This document shows, one piece after another, positions 23,245 to 32,611 of a stretch of 64,000 nt of DNA. The stretch is from assembly GCF_027797205.1 (NCBI RefSeq), contig NZ_CP115607.1, positions 682,001-746,000 on the forward strand. The letters are read 5' to 3'. Each line of letters starts with the position of its first letter. The stretch's first letter is position 1. The notes beneath the pieces are model-generated. The model ran no database searches and was not told the DNA's origin. It saw only the letters and a program-made list of their open reading frames with translations. Source of the stretch: Campylobacter sp. VBCF_01 NA2. GTDB taxonomy: Bacteria; Campylobacterota; Campylobacteria; Campylobacterales; Campylobacteraceae. The position numbers and the translations under genes are program-made.

Positions 23245-26200
23245 ATGGAAAAAATTTTAATCAAATTTGGGCTTTGTAGCGCACTTTGCGCTGGGTGGCT
23301 CTTTGGCGTGGAAACGCAGATTAATGATGAGAGCTTGATTTTTAGTGGTGCAAAAATCGCGCCTTTTGGCATAAGCGAGGAGCAAATCGCAAAATGTGCG
23401 CCAGGGATTACTGGCGTGTATGAATATAAAAATAGCGCTGAAATAGAGTTTTATCCAAAGACTAAGCTAAATGCTAGCACTCGCTATAACTGCGAGATTG
23501 GCGGGGAGAAATTTAGCTTTACGACGGCTGGGTTTAGCGCGAGCGAGCTTAAAATACTGCGCCCGGGACTTGCAAAGATTAGCTTTAACGATAGCGTTAG
23601 CGAGGAGGGGGCAAAGTCAGGGATTAGGGTGTATTCGCTGCAAAATTTAGCCAAAAACGATATTAGCTTTACCATTAGTGCGCAAAATGATAGAAGTTTT
23701 TTGATTTCTTATGACGCTAAGCACCCAAATATCGTCATCGAAGCAAACTCTGTAAAATCCAAAAACGGCGCAACGCTAAGTGCCCCAAAAATCCTAAAAG
23801 CAGATGAGGAGCCATTTAACGATAGCATAAACGCCTCAAACCTAGATGATGTCAAAATCCGCGAAATTAGCTTTAATGACGGCTCATTTGGAGCGAGGCT
23901 GTATTTCCCACACTATGTCGATGACGCGAATTTAGCCAAATTTATCCGCGTTAATGGCGTGGGTAAATTTAGCCTTGGCGAGGCTAGATACAGATACTAC
24001 GAAGATGAGCAAAAATACCCGCAAATCAGTGATAAATACTACTATCATGTAGATATCAAAAGCGCTGAATTTGCGCCAAATAAAAGCTATGAATTGCGCC
24101 TTTTAAAGGGCTTTGGCGATGATTCTAGGATAGTTAGAGATGAAATAAAGCTAAATTTCAAAACTGGCGATAGAAAGCCGTTTGTGCAGTTTAGCGATAT
24201 GAAAAAATTCGTCCCTAAAAACGCAAATATCGCGATAAAAAGCTCGAATTTAAACGAAATTAGCATTAGCGTTTCAAAAATCAGCGAGGAAAATTTCAGA
24301 TATTTTCTAAATTTCGAAAGCAATTATCCGCACTCGCTAGCTAGTGAGGTTGTGAATAAAAAATTTGACATTGGCGGGGCAAAAAACGAGATTAGTGAGC
24401 ATAAAATCGCTATGGATTTTAAGGGCTTTGAGGACGGCGTGTATGTGATAGATGTGCATTATAAAGAGGGTAATATAATGCGAACTATCACGCGCACGGC
24501 CTATATCAGCGATATTTCGGCTCAGGTTAGCATGGCTGATAGTGGCGCGCTAATCTATACTTCGCGCCTAAGCGATGCGAAGGCTTTGTCGCACGCTATT
24601 GTTAAAATTTACAATGACAAAAACGAGATGATTTTAGAAAAACGCACGGATAGTGATGGAATTTTGCTTGTAAATGACGCTAAATTTTTGGATAAAAATC
24701 CTAAATCTATCGAGATTACAGACGGCAAAGAGCGCGGATTTGTGATATTTGACGAGGCTGTTTCTAGCAGGGAAGCGACTACAAGCGACGCGCGGGCAAT
24801 GGTGTATTTCGCTAGCGAGCTAGTAAGCCCAAATGAGGCACTAATCGGCTCTGTGGTGCTCAAAAAGAGCGATTTTACGCCGATTAAAAACACTCCGATT
24901 AAATACAAAATCACAGATCCTTACGGCGTGAATATCATCACTCGCGCCCTAAAAACCGACTCTTATGGCGCGCTAAATTTCAAAGAGAATTTGGGCGAAA
25001 AAAGCGGAAGTTATACCTTTGAGCTGATTTACGAGGATAAAATCATCGAAACCAAGAAATTTAGCGTCGAAAATTTCATACCAAACCGCGTGAAAAACGA
25101 AATTTTAACGAGCAAAGATGAAATTTACAAAGATGAGTTAATAATCGCAAATTTGATTTCAAACTACCTTGTGGGCGCACCAGCTGCGAGCTTAGCTAGC
25201 AAATTTGAAGTGAAATCTTACGAAAAAGAGCTTAAAATCAGCGGTTTTGAAGGATACAGCTTCACAAATGCAAGACTTAAAAAAGAGGGCACATTGGAGG
25301 TAAAAAGCGAGGAATTTAGGCTAGATAATAACGGCAAAAAAGATCTCGTAATCGCTCCAAAGGCGCAGGGTGTGTCAAATGCGGCAAATTTGATGATGAA
25401 TTTCAGCGTCCAAGACGGGGGCAAAAATGTCAGCGCGTATAAAATGCTAAGCTACTATCCATACGAAAAAATTCTAGGAATTCGCGCTAACAAGGACTTT
25501 ATAAGCAGTGGCGAGGAGGTAAAATTCGACCTTGCATTGCTAGATAGCGTTAGCAAAAAAGAGCAAAAAGGCAAGGTGGATTTAGAAATTTATCGCCAAG
25601 ATTTCACTTACATTTACGACGGCGAGAGATATGTCGAGCAAGAGAGCTTTTCGCTTGTGGATAGCATTAGCGCAGAGGGCTCACAGATTGGGTATAAATT
25701 CGAAAATGGCGGTTCGTATATCGTAGTAGCAAACGACTACGCAAGTGGGGCAAGTGCGAGCGTGAGAGTCGATGTGAGCGGATATGGATACTATGGCAGG
25801 CTAAATGCCAAAGATGTCAATACCGCCCGCATAAATTTAGAAAAATCAAAGCTCAAACCTGGCGAAATGATAAAAGGCGTGATTACTTCGCCTATCGAAA
25901 ACGGCGTGCTAAATGTGGCTTTGATAGGAGAGGGCGTGTATGATTATAAAATCACGCAAATTCGCGGAAATAGCGCAAGTTTCGAGCTAAGAGTGCCAGA
26001 GAATTTCACCGGCGGACACATTAGCGCTAGCATTTCACGCTCTGCCTCGGGCGCTGCTATGCCGCTTCGCACCTATGCAAATGTAGCCGTAAGCCTCGAT
26101 GTAAGCGAGAAAAAACTCCCTCTTAGCCTGCAAAACAAGTCTGAGTATAAAAACGGCGAAAAAGCCATAATCGTGGCAAAATCCGCGCCAAATTCTAAAA

Positions 26201-28398
26201 TCACGCTTTACGCTGTGGATTTAGGGATACTAGACGCGATAAATCAAAAAGAGTTAAATGCGTTTTCGTATTTTGATAAGCCGATATATTTCAGGCACCG
26301 ATATTTCGATATTTTTGATGATTTGAGTGTGTATAGCGCAAACGGCAAAGAATTAAGCTTTGGTGGCGATGAAATGCTAAAAAGCGCGAAGCGAAATTTA
26401 AGCCCAGTGCAAAACAAAAAAGATAAAAAATTTGTCAAAATGTATGAGGGTATCGCAAACGGCGCAGGCGAGGCTAGATTTGAGGTAGATTTGCCAAAAC
26501 ACTTTAACTCTATGATTCGCCTAAGCGCGCTAGCTCTCGATGATGAAGAAAAAATCGGCTGGGCAAACTCTCAAATCAGCGTCAAAGATGATATCGTCAT
26601 CAAACCAGCTGATTTGACATACATGGTCAAAGGCGATGATATAAATATCCCGCTAACGCTCATAAATACGACAAATTCGCCAAAATCGCTAAATTTAAAG
26701 GCGAGTTTTAACGACGCAGTTCAAATTTCGCTTAGTGATGCAAATATCACGCTAGGCGCGCTAGAAGCAAAGAATTTGAAATTTAGAGCAAATGCGTTAG
26801 AGCTTGGCGAGGGCGTGGTGAGCTTGGAAGCGAGCGAAGAAAATGGGGCGAAATTTGAGTATGAGTTGAAATTTGATGTCATTTCGCAGTTTCCGCGCTC
26901 GAAATTTAGCGCCAGTGCTTATAGCGACGCGCCGATGAATTTTAGTCTGCCAGCTTCGTATAAAGATGTCTTTACATACATAGGCACTAGACCTAGCACT
27001 TATACGGTGGCAAGGGAGTTGGAGCGATATCCGTATGGTTGCACAGAGCAGATTAGTTCAAAAATTTTAGCCTATGATTTCTTCTTTAAACGAGACCACG
27101 ACGAGGCGATGAAGGGGGCTGTTTTAGAGCATGCTACGAAAATTTTATCAAGGCTTAAAAATAACGGCGAATTTGGGTATTGGAGTGCGCATGGTGAGAC
27201 GAACGCATTTGCGTCGCTGTATGCTAGCGATGTGCTTTTGGATATGGACGCAAAATACAAAATCCTAACCCCAAAACAAAAAGAGCTGATTTTAAGGGCG
27301 CTAAGATCGTCGTATTCTAGCGAGCCTAGCTTGCGATTGTATGCGGATTTCGTGCTAGATAGGGTTGGCGCATTAAGCGATGATGAGCTAAATTTCGTCT
27401 ATGATAAAAAACTCTACGAAGCTAGCCCGCTAGCGACATTTTCTATGCTTGCGATTTTGCAAAAACACAAAATGAGCGCGGAATTTAGTAAAATTTATAG
27501 TTCAAATTATAAATTTGATTATGCTAATAAAGAGGCTAGTAAAATTTTTGCTAGTGAGGTTAGGGACGCTGGATTTGCTCTGTATGCTTTGGGAAGCGTC
27601 GGTATAAAAGATAGTGTCTTAGATACTTTGGCGCAAAATTTAAGCCAAAATTTACAAGACATTTATAGCACGCAAGAAAGAGCGTTTGTGCTAAGGGCGC
27701 TGGAAGCGTATTTTGGCGAAGATGATAAGGGCGTGGGCGCAGATATCGTCGCAAACGGACTTACACAAAGTATCCAAACTCCGTCAAATTCAGTAATTAC
27801 GCTAAATTCTAACGACAGAGAAATCAAAATTTCGCCAAAAAATGGCGAGAAAATTTTTGCTAATTTGCTTAGCTTTGGTTACGAACCAGTAGCACTTAAA
27901 CATAGCCCGCTTAGTATAAACAACCACACAGGAAATCTGCACGGAATCAAACAGCTAGAAATCGTGCGTGAATTTGTCGATGAGGCTGGTAATGCGGTTT
28001 TGCTTGATAATCTAAAAGTAGGGCAAAGAATTTATTCTAAGATAAATTTCCGCTCAAATTTTTATATCAGAAATTTTGTGATTGACGAGGCGGCAAGCAC
28101 CTGCTTTGAGATCGTCAATGAGCGCATAAATCCGGGATTTATAAGACCTGAGAATTTGCAGGATAAAACTAGCTTCGAGCACAAAGAGATAATGTTTGAT
28201 AGAGTGCTAAGCTTCCCGGTTGGTGGGGCGTATTATAAAGATACAAAAAACGGCAATGACTATACCGGCGTATTTTACACACCGCTTAATGTAGTGTATT
28301 CTGGTATGTGTGCCTTGCCGGCTGTGAGTATCACTGATATGCAAAACGAAAGCGTAATGGATTATGATTTACCGGTGCTAAATTTCAAAATTAAATAA
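23245..28398 (+). CDS. Bacterial alpha-2-macroglobulin (YfhM type)
   Basis: A large periplasmic protease trap of 1717 residues. The thioester motif YGCTEQ is intact, with Cys1266 and Gln1269, so it should be able to capture attacking proteases covalently. Upstream are repeated beta-sandwich macroglobulin domains and the MG10-like ISVKDDIVIKPADLTYMVKGD stretch. Downstream is the alpha-helical thioester domain (NNGEFGYWSAHGETNAFASLYA). The N-terminus is a signal peptide without a clear lipobox, so the protein is likely soluble, unlike E. coli YfhM. It follows pbpC, as in many Gram-negative genomes, where the pair is thought to repair and guard a breached wall. Confidence 0.92.
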   Translation: MEKILIKFGLCSALCAGWLFGVETQINDESLIFSGAKIAPFGISEEQIAKCAPGITGVYEYKNSAEIEFYPKTKLNASTRYNCEIGGEKFSFTTAGFSASELKILRPGLAKISFNDSVSEEGAKSGIRVYSLQNLAKNDISFTISAQNDRSFLISYDAKHPNIVIEANSVKSKNGATLSAPKILKADEEPFNDSINASNLDDVKIREISFNDGSFGARLYFPHYVDDANLAKFIRVNGVGKFSLGEARYRYYEDEQKYPQISDKYYYHVDIKSAEFAPNKSYELRLLKGFGDDSRIVRDEIKLNFKTGDRKPFVQFSDMKKFVPKNANIAIKSSNLNEISISVSKISEENFRYFLNFESNYPHSLASEVVNKKFDIGGAKNEISEHKIAMDFKGFEDGVYVIDVHYKEGNIMRTITRTAYISDISAQVSMADSGALIYTSRLSDAKALSHAIVKIYNDKNEMILEKRTDSDGILLVNDAKFLDKNPKSIEITDGKERGFVIFDEAVSSREATTSDARAMVYFASELVSPNEALIGSVVLKKSDFTPIKNTPIKYKITDPYGVNIITRALKTDSYGALNFKENLGEKSGSYTFELIYEDKIIETKKFSVENFIPNRVKNEILTSKDEIYKDELIIANLISNYLVGAPAASLASKFEVKSYEKELKISGFEGYSFTNARLKKEGTLEVKSEEFRLDNNGKKDLVIAPKAQGVSNAANLMMNFSVQDGGKNVSAYKMLSYYPYEKILGIRANKDFISSGEEVKFDLALLDSVSKKEQKGKVDLEIYRQDFTYIYDGERYVEQESFSLVDSISAEGSQIGYKFENGGSYIVVANDYASGASASVRVDVSGYGYYGRLNAKDVNTARINLEKSKLKPGEMIKGVITSPIENGVLNVALIGEGVYDYKITQIRGNSASFELRVPENFTGGHISASISRSASGAAMPLRTYANVAVSLDVSEKKLPLSLQNKSEYKNGEKAIIVAKSAPNSKITLYAVDLGILDAINQKELNAFSYFDKPIYFRHRYFDIFDDLSVYSANGKELSFGGDEMLKSAKRNLSPVQNKKDKKFVKMYEGIANGAGEARFEVDLPKHFNSMIRLSALALDDEEKIGWANSQISVKDDIVIKPADLTYMVKGDDINIPLTLINTTNSPKSLNLKASFNDAVQISLSDANITLGALEAKNLKFRANALELGEGVVSLEASEENGAKFEYELKFDVISQFPRSKFSASAYSDAPMNFSLPASYKDVFTYIGTRPSTYTVARELERYPYGCTEQISSKILAYDFFFKRDHDEAMKGAVLEHATKILSRLKNNGEFGYWSAHGETNAFASLYASDVLLDMDAKYKILTPKQKELILRALRSSYSSEPSLRLYADFVLDRVGALSDDELNFVYDKKLYEASPLATFSMLAILQKHKMSAEFSKIYSSNYKFDYANKEASKIFASEVRDAGFALYALGSVGIKDSVLDTLAQNLSQNLQDIYSTQERAFVLRALEAYFGEDDKGVGADIVANGLTQSIQTPSNSVITLNSNDREIKISPKNGEKIFANLLSFGYEPVALKHSPLSINNHTGNLHGIKQLEIVREFVDEAGNAVLLDNLKVGQRIYSKINFRSNFYIRNFVIDEAASTCFEIVNERINPGFIRPENLQDKTSFEHKEIMFDRVLSFPVGGAYYKDTKNGNDYTGVFYTPLNVVYSGMCALPAVSITDMQNESVMDYDLPVLNFKIK

Positions 28399-28415
28399 AT
28401 TTAACCTTAAAATTT

Positions 28416-28450
28416 AACTTACTTGTAGAAAATTTAACTACAAGTAAGTT
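28416..28450. terminator. 13-bp hairpin after alpha-2-macroglobulin
   Basis: AACTTACTTGTAG (28416-28428) pairs exactly with CTACAAGTAAGTT (28438-28450) around a 9-base loop, 18 bp after the stop, followed by CTTCCTTAAC. It separates the pbpC pair from the hydrogenase operon. Confidence 0.75.
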
Positions 28451-28481
28451 CTTCCTTAACAAATTTTAAACAAAAAAACTA

Positions 28482-28487
28482 TATAAT
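28482..28487 (+). promoter_or_regulatory. Candidate -10 of the hydrogenase operon, with short leader dyad
   Basis: TATAAT at 28482-28487 in the 72-bp gap before hydA, with no clear -35, as is usual in Campylobacter. A small dyad ACGCT-ATA-AGCGT at 28497-28509 lies just before the AAAGGAG ribosome site of hydA. Confidence 0.5.
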
Positions 28488-28522
28488 TACGGATTAACGC
28501 TATAAGCGTAAAGGAGAACATA

Positions 28523-29668
28523 ATGATTGATTTAGCAAAAGTAGCCGATAGGCTAGAACAAGTCGCTAAACTACCCAAGATAAAAGAGGGCGATAGTATC
28601 ACTAAACGCCTTGCTGAGCGCGGTTTTTCACGCCGTGATTTTATGAAATGGGCAGGCGCAATGACTGCGGCGATTGGGTTACCTAGCGTATTTGCACCAC
28701 AAGTTGCACGGGCGGCAGAACTCGCCGATCGCTTACCTGTGATTTGGCTTCACATGGCAGAATGCACAGGTTGTAGCGAAAGCTTACTTAGAATTGATAC
28801 TCCAACTATCGATTCGTTGATTTTCGACTATATTAGTTTAGAATATCACGAGACGATTATGGCTGCTGCTGGCTGGCAAGCAGAGGAAAATTTAGATGGA
28901 GCTATCGAAAAATATAAGGGGCAATATATTTTAATGGTAGAAGGTGGAATTCCAAGCGGAAGTAGCGAATATTTCCTTACAGTAGGACCTGCTGGTAAGA
29001 CAGGTGCCGAGCATTGCAGACATGCCGCTGCTGGTGCAGCTGCGATTTTTGCTATTGGAACATGTTCGAGCTTCGGTGGTATCCAAGCAGCAAGACCAAA
29101 CCCAACAAACGCTGTTGCGTTAAGCAAATTAACTAAAAAACAAGTAATCAATGTCCCTGGCTGTCCGCCAAGCGAGAAAAATATCGTAGGAAATGTCCTT
29201 CACTACATACTATTTGGCACACTTCCAGCACTTGATGTTTATAATCGTCCAAAATGGGCTTACGGACTTAGAATTCACGATTTGTGCGAAAGACGCGGTC
29301 ACTTCGACGCAGGTGAGTTCGTAGAGCAATTCGGCGATCAAGGCGCAAAAGACGGATATTGTTTATATAAAGTAGGTTGCAAAGGCCCATATACATTTAA
29401 TAACTGCTCGCGCGAGAGATTTAACGCTCACACTAGCTGGCCAATCCAAGCAGGTCATGGCTGTATCGGCTGCTCTGAGCCTGATTTTTGGGATCACATG
29501 GGACCATTTGAGGAGCCATTGGCAGATAGATTATACAATACCGTATTTAGCGGAGCAGGTGCTGATGCGACAGCCGATAAAATCGGTATAGGAATTTTGG
29601 CTGTTACAGGTGTAGCTATCACAGTTCATGCAGCCATTGCATCATTTAAAAAGAATAAGGGAGAGTAG
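28523..29668 (+). CDS. hydA: [NiFe] hydrogenase small subunit
   Basis: Electron-transfer subunit of the membrane-bound uptake hydrogenase. A twin-arginine signal, SRRDFMK at 36-42, followed by a hydrophobic stretch, exports the folded dimer to the periplasm, with cleavage around residue 64-66. Iron-sulfur ligands are visible: ECTGCSE, GTCSSFGG and PGCPPSE for the proximal cluster, and LCERRGHF, VGCKGPYTFNNC and HGCIGCSEPDF for the medial and distal clusters. A C-terminal membrane anchor (GIGILAVTGVAITVHAAIA) contacts the cytochrome. 381 residues. ATG after AAAGGAG. First gene of hydABCDE-hypF. Confidence 0.96.
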   Translation: MIDLAKVADRLEQVAKLPKIKEGDSITKRLAERGFSRRDFMKWAGAMTAAIGLPSVFAPQVARAAELADRLPVIWLHMAECTGCSESLLRIDTPTIDSLIFDYISLEYHETIMAAAGWQAEENLDGAIEKYKGQYILMVEGGIPSGSSEYFLTVGPAGKTGAEHCRHAAAGAAAIFAIGTCSSFGGIQAARPNPTNAVALSKLTKKQVINVPGCPPSEKNIVGNVLHYILFGTLPALDVYNRPKWAYGLRIHDLCERRGHFDAGEFVEQFGDQGAKDGYCLYKVGCKGPYTFNNCSRERFNAHTSWPIQAGHGCIGCSEPDFWDHMGPFEEPLADRLYNTVFSGAGADATADKIGIGILAVTGVAITVHAAIASFKKNKGE

Positions 29669-29670
29669 AA

Positions 29671-31395
29671 ATGTCACAAAGATTAGTAATAGATCCGATA
29701 ACTCGTATTGAGGGACACTTACGCATAGAAGTAGTTGTCGATGATAACGGAGTTGTAACGGATGCGTATTCTGGCTCTACTTTATGGCGTGGATTAGAGA
29801 CTATCGTTAAGGGTCGTGATCCTAGGGATATCGGCTTTTTTATGCAAAGAATTTGCGGTGTTTGCACATTTTCTCACTATAATGCTGGAATTTCAGCTGT
29901 TGAAAATGCTCTTGGCATAACTCCGCCACTAAATGCGATTTTGACTAGAACGCTAATGAACACTGCGTTATTTATGCACGATCACCCAGTGCATTTTTAT
30001 CAACTACACGGACTTGACTGGGTCGATATCGTAAGCGCACTAAGCGCAGATCCACACGCTGCTAGCCAAGAGGCTTTCAGATATACAGATTTGCCTTATG
30101 CTTGCGGTGAGGATCAGCTAAAAGCGGTTCAACAAAGAGTAAAAGCTTTCGTTGAAAAAGGCGCACTTGGACCATTTGCAAACGCATATTTCGGACACAG
30201 CACATACAAGCTAACCCCTGAGCAAAATTTGATTGCGCTTAGCCACTACTTAGAGTGTTTGCGTATCCAAAGAACAGCCGCGCAAATGATGGCGATTTTC
30301 GGTGGCAAACAACCACACCCACAAACCCTAACAGTCGGTGGCGTAACATGCGTAATGGATATCCTAAGCCCAGCAAGACTTGGTGAGTATATGGTTAAAT
30401 TCCAGGAAGTCGCTGATTTCATCAACCGCGCATATTATCCAGACTTGCTTATGGCTGGTGGTGCGTATGCTAGTGAAGAAAGCGTATTAAACGATGTCGG
30501 TGTCGCAAATCTATGGACACACCAAACTTTCCAATATTCACGCAATGATTTCTTATTCCAAAGCGGTGTGATTTTAGACGGCGATATTAGCAAGGTTCAT
30601 GAGCTAGATGAGAGCAAGATTACAGAAGAAGCCACTCACTCATGGTATAAAAATGACAAACCACTTCACCCTTATGACGGCGAACAAGAACCAAACTACA
30701 CAGGATTTAAGGTAGAGCAAACTCTAAACGCCAAAGGTGAAATGGAAGATACAAAAGTCCTAAATACCGAGGGTAAATATACTTGGATAAAAGCTCCTAG
30801 ATATGATGGCAAATCGCTTCAAGTTGGACCACTATCAAATATCGTTGTAAATTACGCAAAAGGTAATGAATTTGTAGTAAAAGTAGTAGATAAATTCTTA
30901 GCCGATACAGGTCTTCCACTAGAAGCAGTATTCTCTACTCTTGGTAGAACAGCGTGCCGTATGATCGAGGCAAAAGTCGTAGCTGATAATGGACTATTAG
31001 CATTTAATAACCTAATCGCTAATATTAAATCAGGCGACACTGAGACTTGCGCTAAATACACAATCGATAAAAAGAAATCATATAAAGGCAGATATATCGG
31101 ACATGTTCCACGCGGTAGCCTAAGCCACTGGTGCAGAATCGAAAATGGAGTAATCCAAAACTGGCAAGCAGTCGTTCCTAGCACATGGAACGCTAGTCCA
31201 AAAGACGCTCAGGGCAATATGGCATCTTATGAGTCATGCTTAATCGGTCTTAAAATTGCAGATTTAACGCAACCGCTTGAAATTATCCGCAAAATCCACT
31301 CTTATGATCCGTGCATTGCGTGCGCTGTTCATGTTATGGACACCAAAGGCAACGAGCTTAGCTCATATAAAGTAAATCCAAATATCAAGGATTAA
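29671..31395 (+). CDS. hydB: [NiFe] hydrogenase large subunit
   Basis: Catalytic subunit that oxidises hydrogen at the Ni-Fe site. The N-terminal ligand pair is RICGVC (Cys62 and Cys65) and the C-terminal pair DPCIACAVH (Cys548, Cys551, His554). The 20-residue tail after His554, starting VMD, is the extension removed by the maturation protease after nickel insertion; its cognate protease, hydD, lies two genes downstream. 574 residues. It starts 2 bp after hydA with GGGAGAG as ribosome site. Periplasmic as a dimer with HydA, co-exported on the HydA signal. Confidence 0.96.
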   Translation: MSQRLVIDPITRIEGHLRIEVVVDDNGVVTDAYSGSTLWRGLETIVKGRDPRDIGFFMQRICGVCTFSHYNAGISAVENALGITPPLNAILTRTLMNTALFMHDHPVHFYQLHGLDWVDIVSALSADPHAASQEAFRYTDLPYACGEDQLKAVQQRVKAFVEKGALGPFANAYFGHSTYKLTPEQNLIALSHYLECLRIQRTAAQMMAIFGGKQPHPQTLTVGGVTCVMDILSPARLGEYMVKFQEVADFINRAYYPDLLMAGGAYASEESVLNDVGVANLWTHQTFQYSRNDFLFQSGVILDGDISKVHELDESKITEEATHSWYKNDKPLHPYDGEQEPNYTGFKVEQTLNAKGEMEDTKVLNTEGKYTWIKAPRYDGKSLQVGPLSNIVVNYAKGNEFVVKVVDKFLADTGLPLEAVFSTLGRTACRMIEAKVVADNGLLAFNNLIANIKSGDTETCAKYTIDKKKSYKGRYIGHVPRGSLSHWCRIENGVIQNWQAVVPSTWNASPKDAQGNMASYESCLIGLKIADLTQPLEIIRKIHSYDPCIACAVHVMDTKGNELSSYKVNPNIKD

Positions 31396-31397
31396 CC

Positions 31398-32066
31398 ATG
31401 AAAAAAAGAGAAGCCGAGTATGAATTTTCGATAGGATTGCGCCTTACCCATTGGATACGCGCTATCGCTATCGTCATACTTGTAATTACTGGATTTTATT
31501 TGGCTTATGTTTTCATAGCCCCAGAGATTAGCTCTGAGCCAAATTTATTCTTGCAAGCTAAAATTCGCTTCGTGCATTTAGTGGCAGGTTTCGTGCTAAT
31601 GGCGGCTATGCTTTACAAATCATATCTGTTTTTGTTCGACAAACACAGCAGAAAAGAGCTAGTTAGTATTAAGGATTTTATCAATCCTAGGGTTTGGATC
31701 GAGCAGATTAAATTTTACCTATTTTTAGGCGAACACCCACATTTGCACGGCGTTTATAATCCTTTGCAATTCATTGCGTATTTGGCATTTTACATCATTT
31801 TAGCCTTGATTTGTATCACTGGCCTTGTGCTTCATGTGCATATGTATCATGGCGGACTTGGCGGTATGATTTATGATCTAATGCGCCCAATCGAGGCTAT
31901 GATGGGTGGTCTAAGCGAGGTTCGCACTATCCACCATTTATCGATGAATTTCCTTATTTTATTTATCCCTGTGCATGTTTATATGGCTGTTTTCAACGCT
32001 GTAAAAGGACAAGACGGAGCTATGGACGCTATCATTAGCGGCTATAAGTTCAAGGTTCAAAAATGA
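31398..32066 (+). CDS. hydC: Hydrogenase cytochrome b subunit
   Basis: An inner-membrane diheme cytochrome b that passes electrons from HydA to the menaquinone pool. Four membrane spans with histidines placed for heme: GLRLTHWIRAIAIVILVITG, FVHLVAGFVLMAAMLYKSYL, AYLAFYIILALICITGLVLH followed by VHMYHGG, and TIHHLSMNFLILFIPVHVYM. 222 residues, normal for HydC/HyaC. It starts 2 bp after hydB and overlaps hydD by 4 bp (ATGA). Confidence 0.94.
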   Translation: MKKREAEYEFSIGLRLTHWIRAIAIVILVITGFYLAYVFIAPEISSEPNLFLQAKIRFVHLVAGFVLMAAMLYKSYLFLFDKHSRKELVSIKDFINPRVWIEQIKFYLFLGEHPHLHGVYNPLQFIAYLAFYIILALICITGLVLHVHMYHGGLGGMIYDLMRPIEAMMGGLSEVRTIHHLSMNFLILFIPVHVYMAVFNAVKGQDGAMDAIISGYKFKVQK

Positions 32067-32611
32067 AATTAGGTGTTATCGGTATAGGTAACATTATGTA
32101 CTCCGACGAAGGTGTCGGAGTACATTTTATGCACGCACTGCAACAAAACTACAAATTCACCCCAAACTCACCTGATGATAGTATCGAATTCATCGACGGA
32201 GGCACGCTGGCTGCGCTTTTAATGCACATTTTGGTCGAATTCGACGAAATTTTGCTGATTGATTGTATCGACGCAGACGAGGGCAGTATCGGTGATGTGT
32301 ATTTCTTCGACTACGAGGCTATGCCAAAAAGCGTGAAATGGAGCGGTTCGGCTCACGAGGTGGAGATGCTAGAAACCTTGCAAATGCTAGATCTTTGTGG
32401 CGATAGACCACGCACGCAAATCCTAGCCGTGGTGCCAATGCGCATAGAGCCGATGAGTTTTAGCGTGAGCGATGAGGTGCTGAAATCTAGCGAGATTATG
32501 GAGCGCACGGCGATAGATTTTATCGCTTCTCGCGGTTTTGTGTGCGAAAAAATTGGGAATTTAAGCGTGCGCGATATCGCTGAAAATTTTGATTCTAAGG
32601 GCAAAAATTGA
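32063..32611 (+). CDS. hydD: Hydrogenase maturation endopeptidase
   Basis: A protease of the HyaD/HybD/HupD family that removes the C-terminal tail of HydB after the nickel site is built. Nickel-sensing residues match the family: Glu16 in MYSDEGVGVH, Asp67 in LLIDCIDADE, and His98 in GSAHEVEML. 182 residues. It starts in a 4-bp overlap with hydC and its stop codon overlaps the TTG start of hydE, so the three are translationally coupled. Confidence 0.93.
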   Translation: MKLGVIGIGNIMYSDEGVGVHFMHALQQNYKFTPNSPDDSIEFIDGGTLAALLMHILVEFDEILLIDCIDADEGSIGDVYFFDYEAMPKSVKWSGSAHEVEMLETLQMLDLCGDRPRTQILAVVPMRIEPMSFSVSDEVLKSSEIMERTAIDFIASRGFVCEKIGNLSVRDIAENFDSKGKN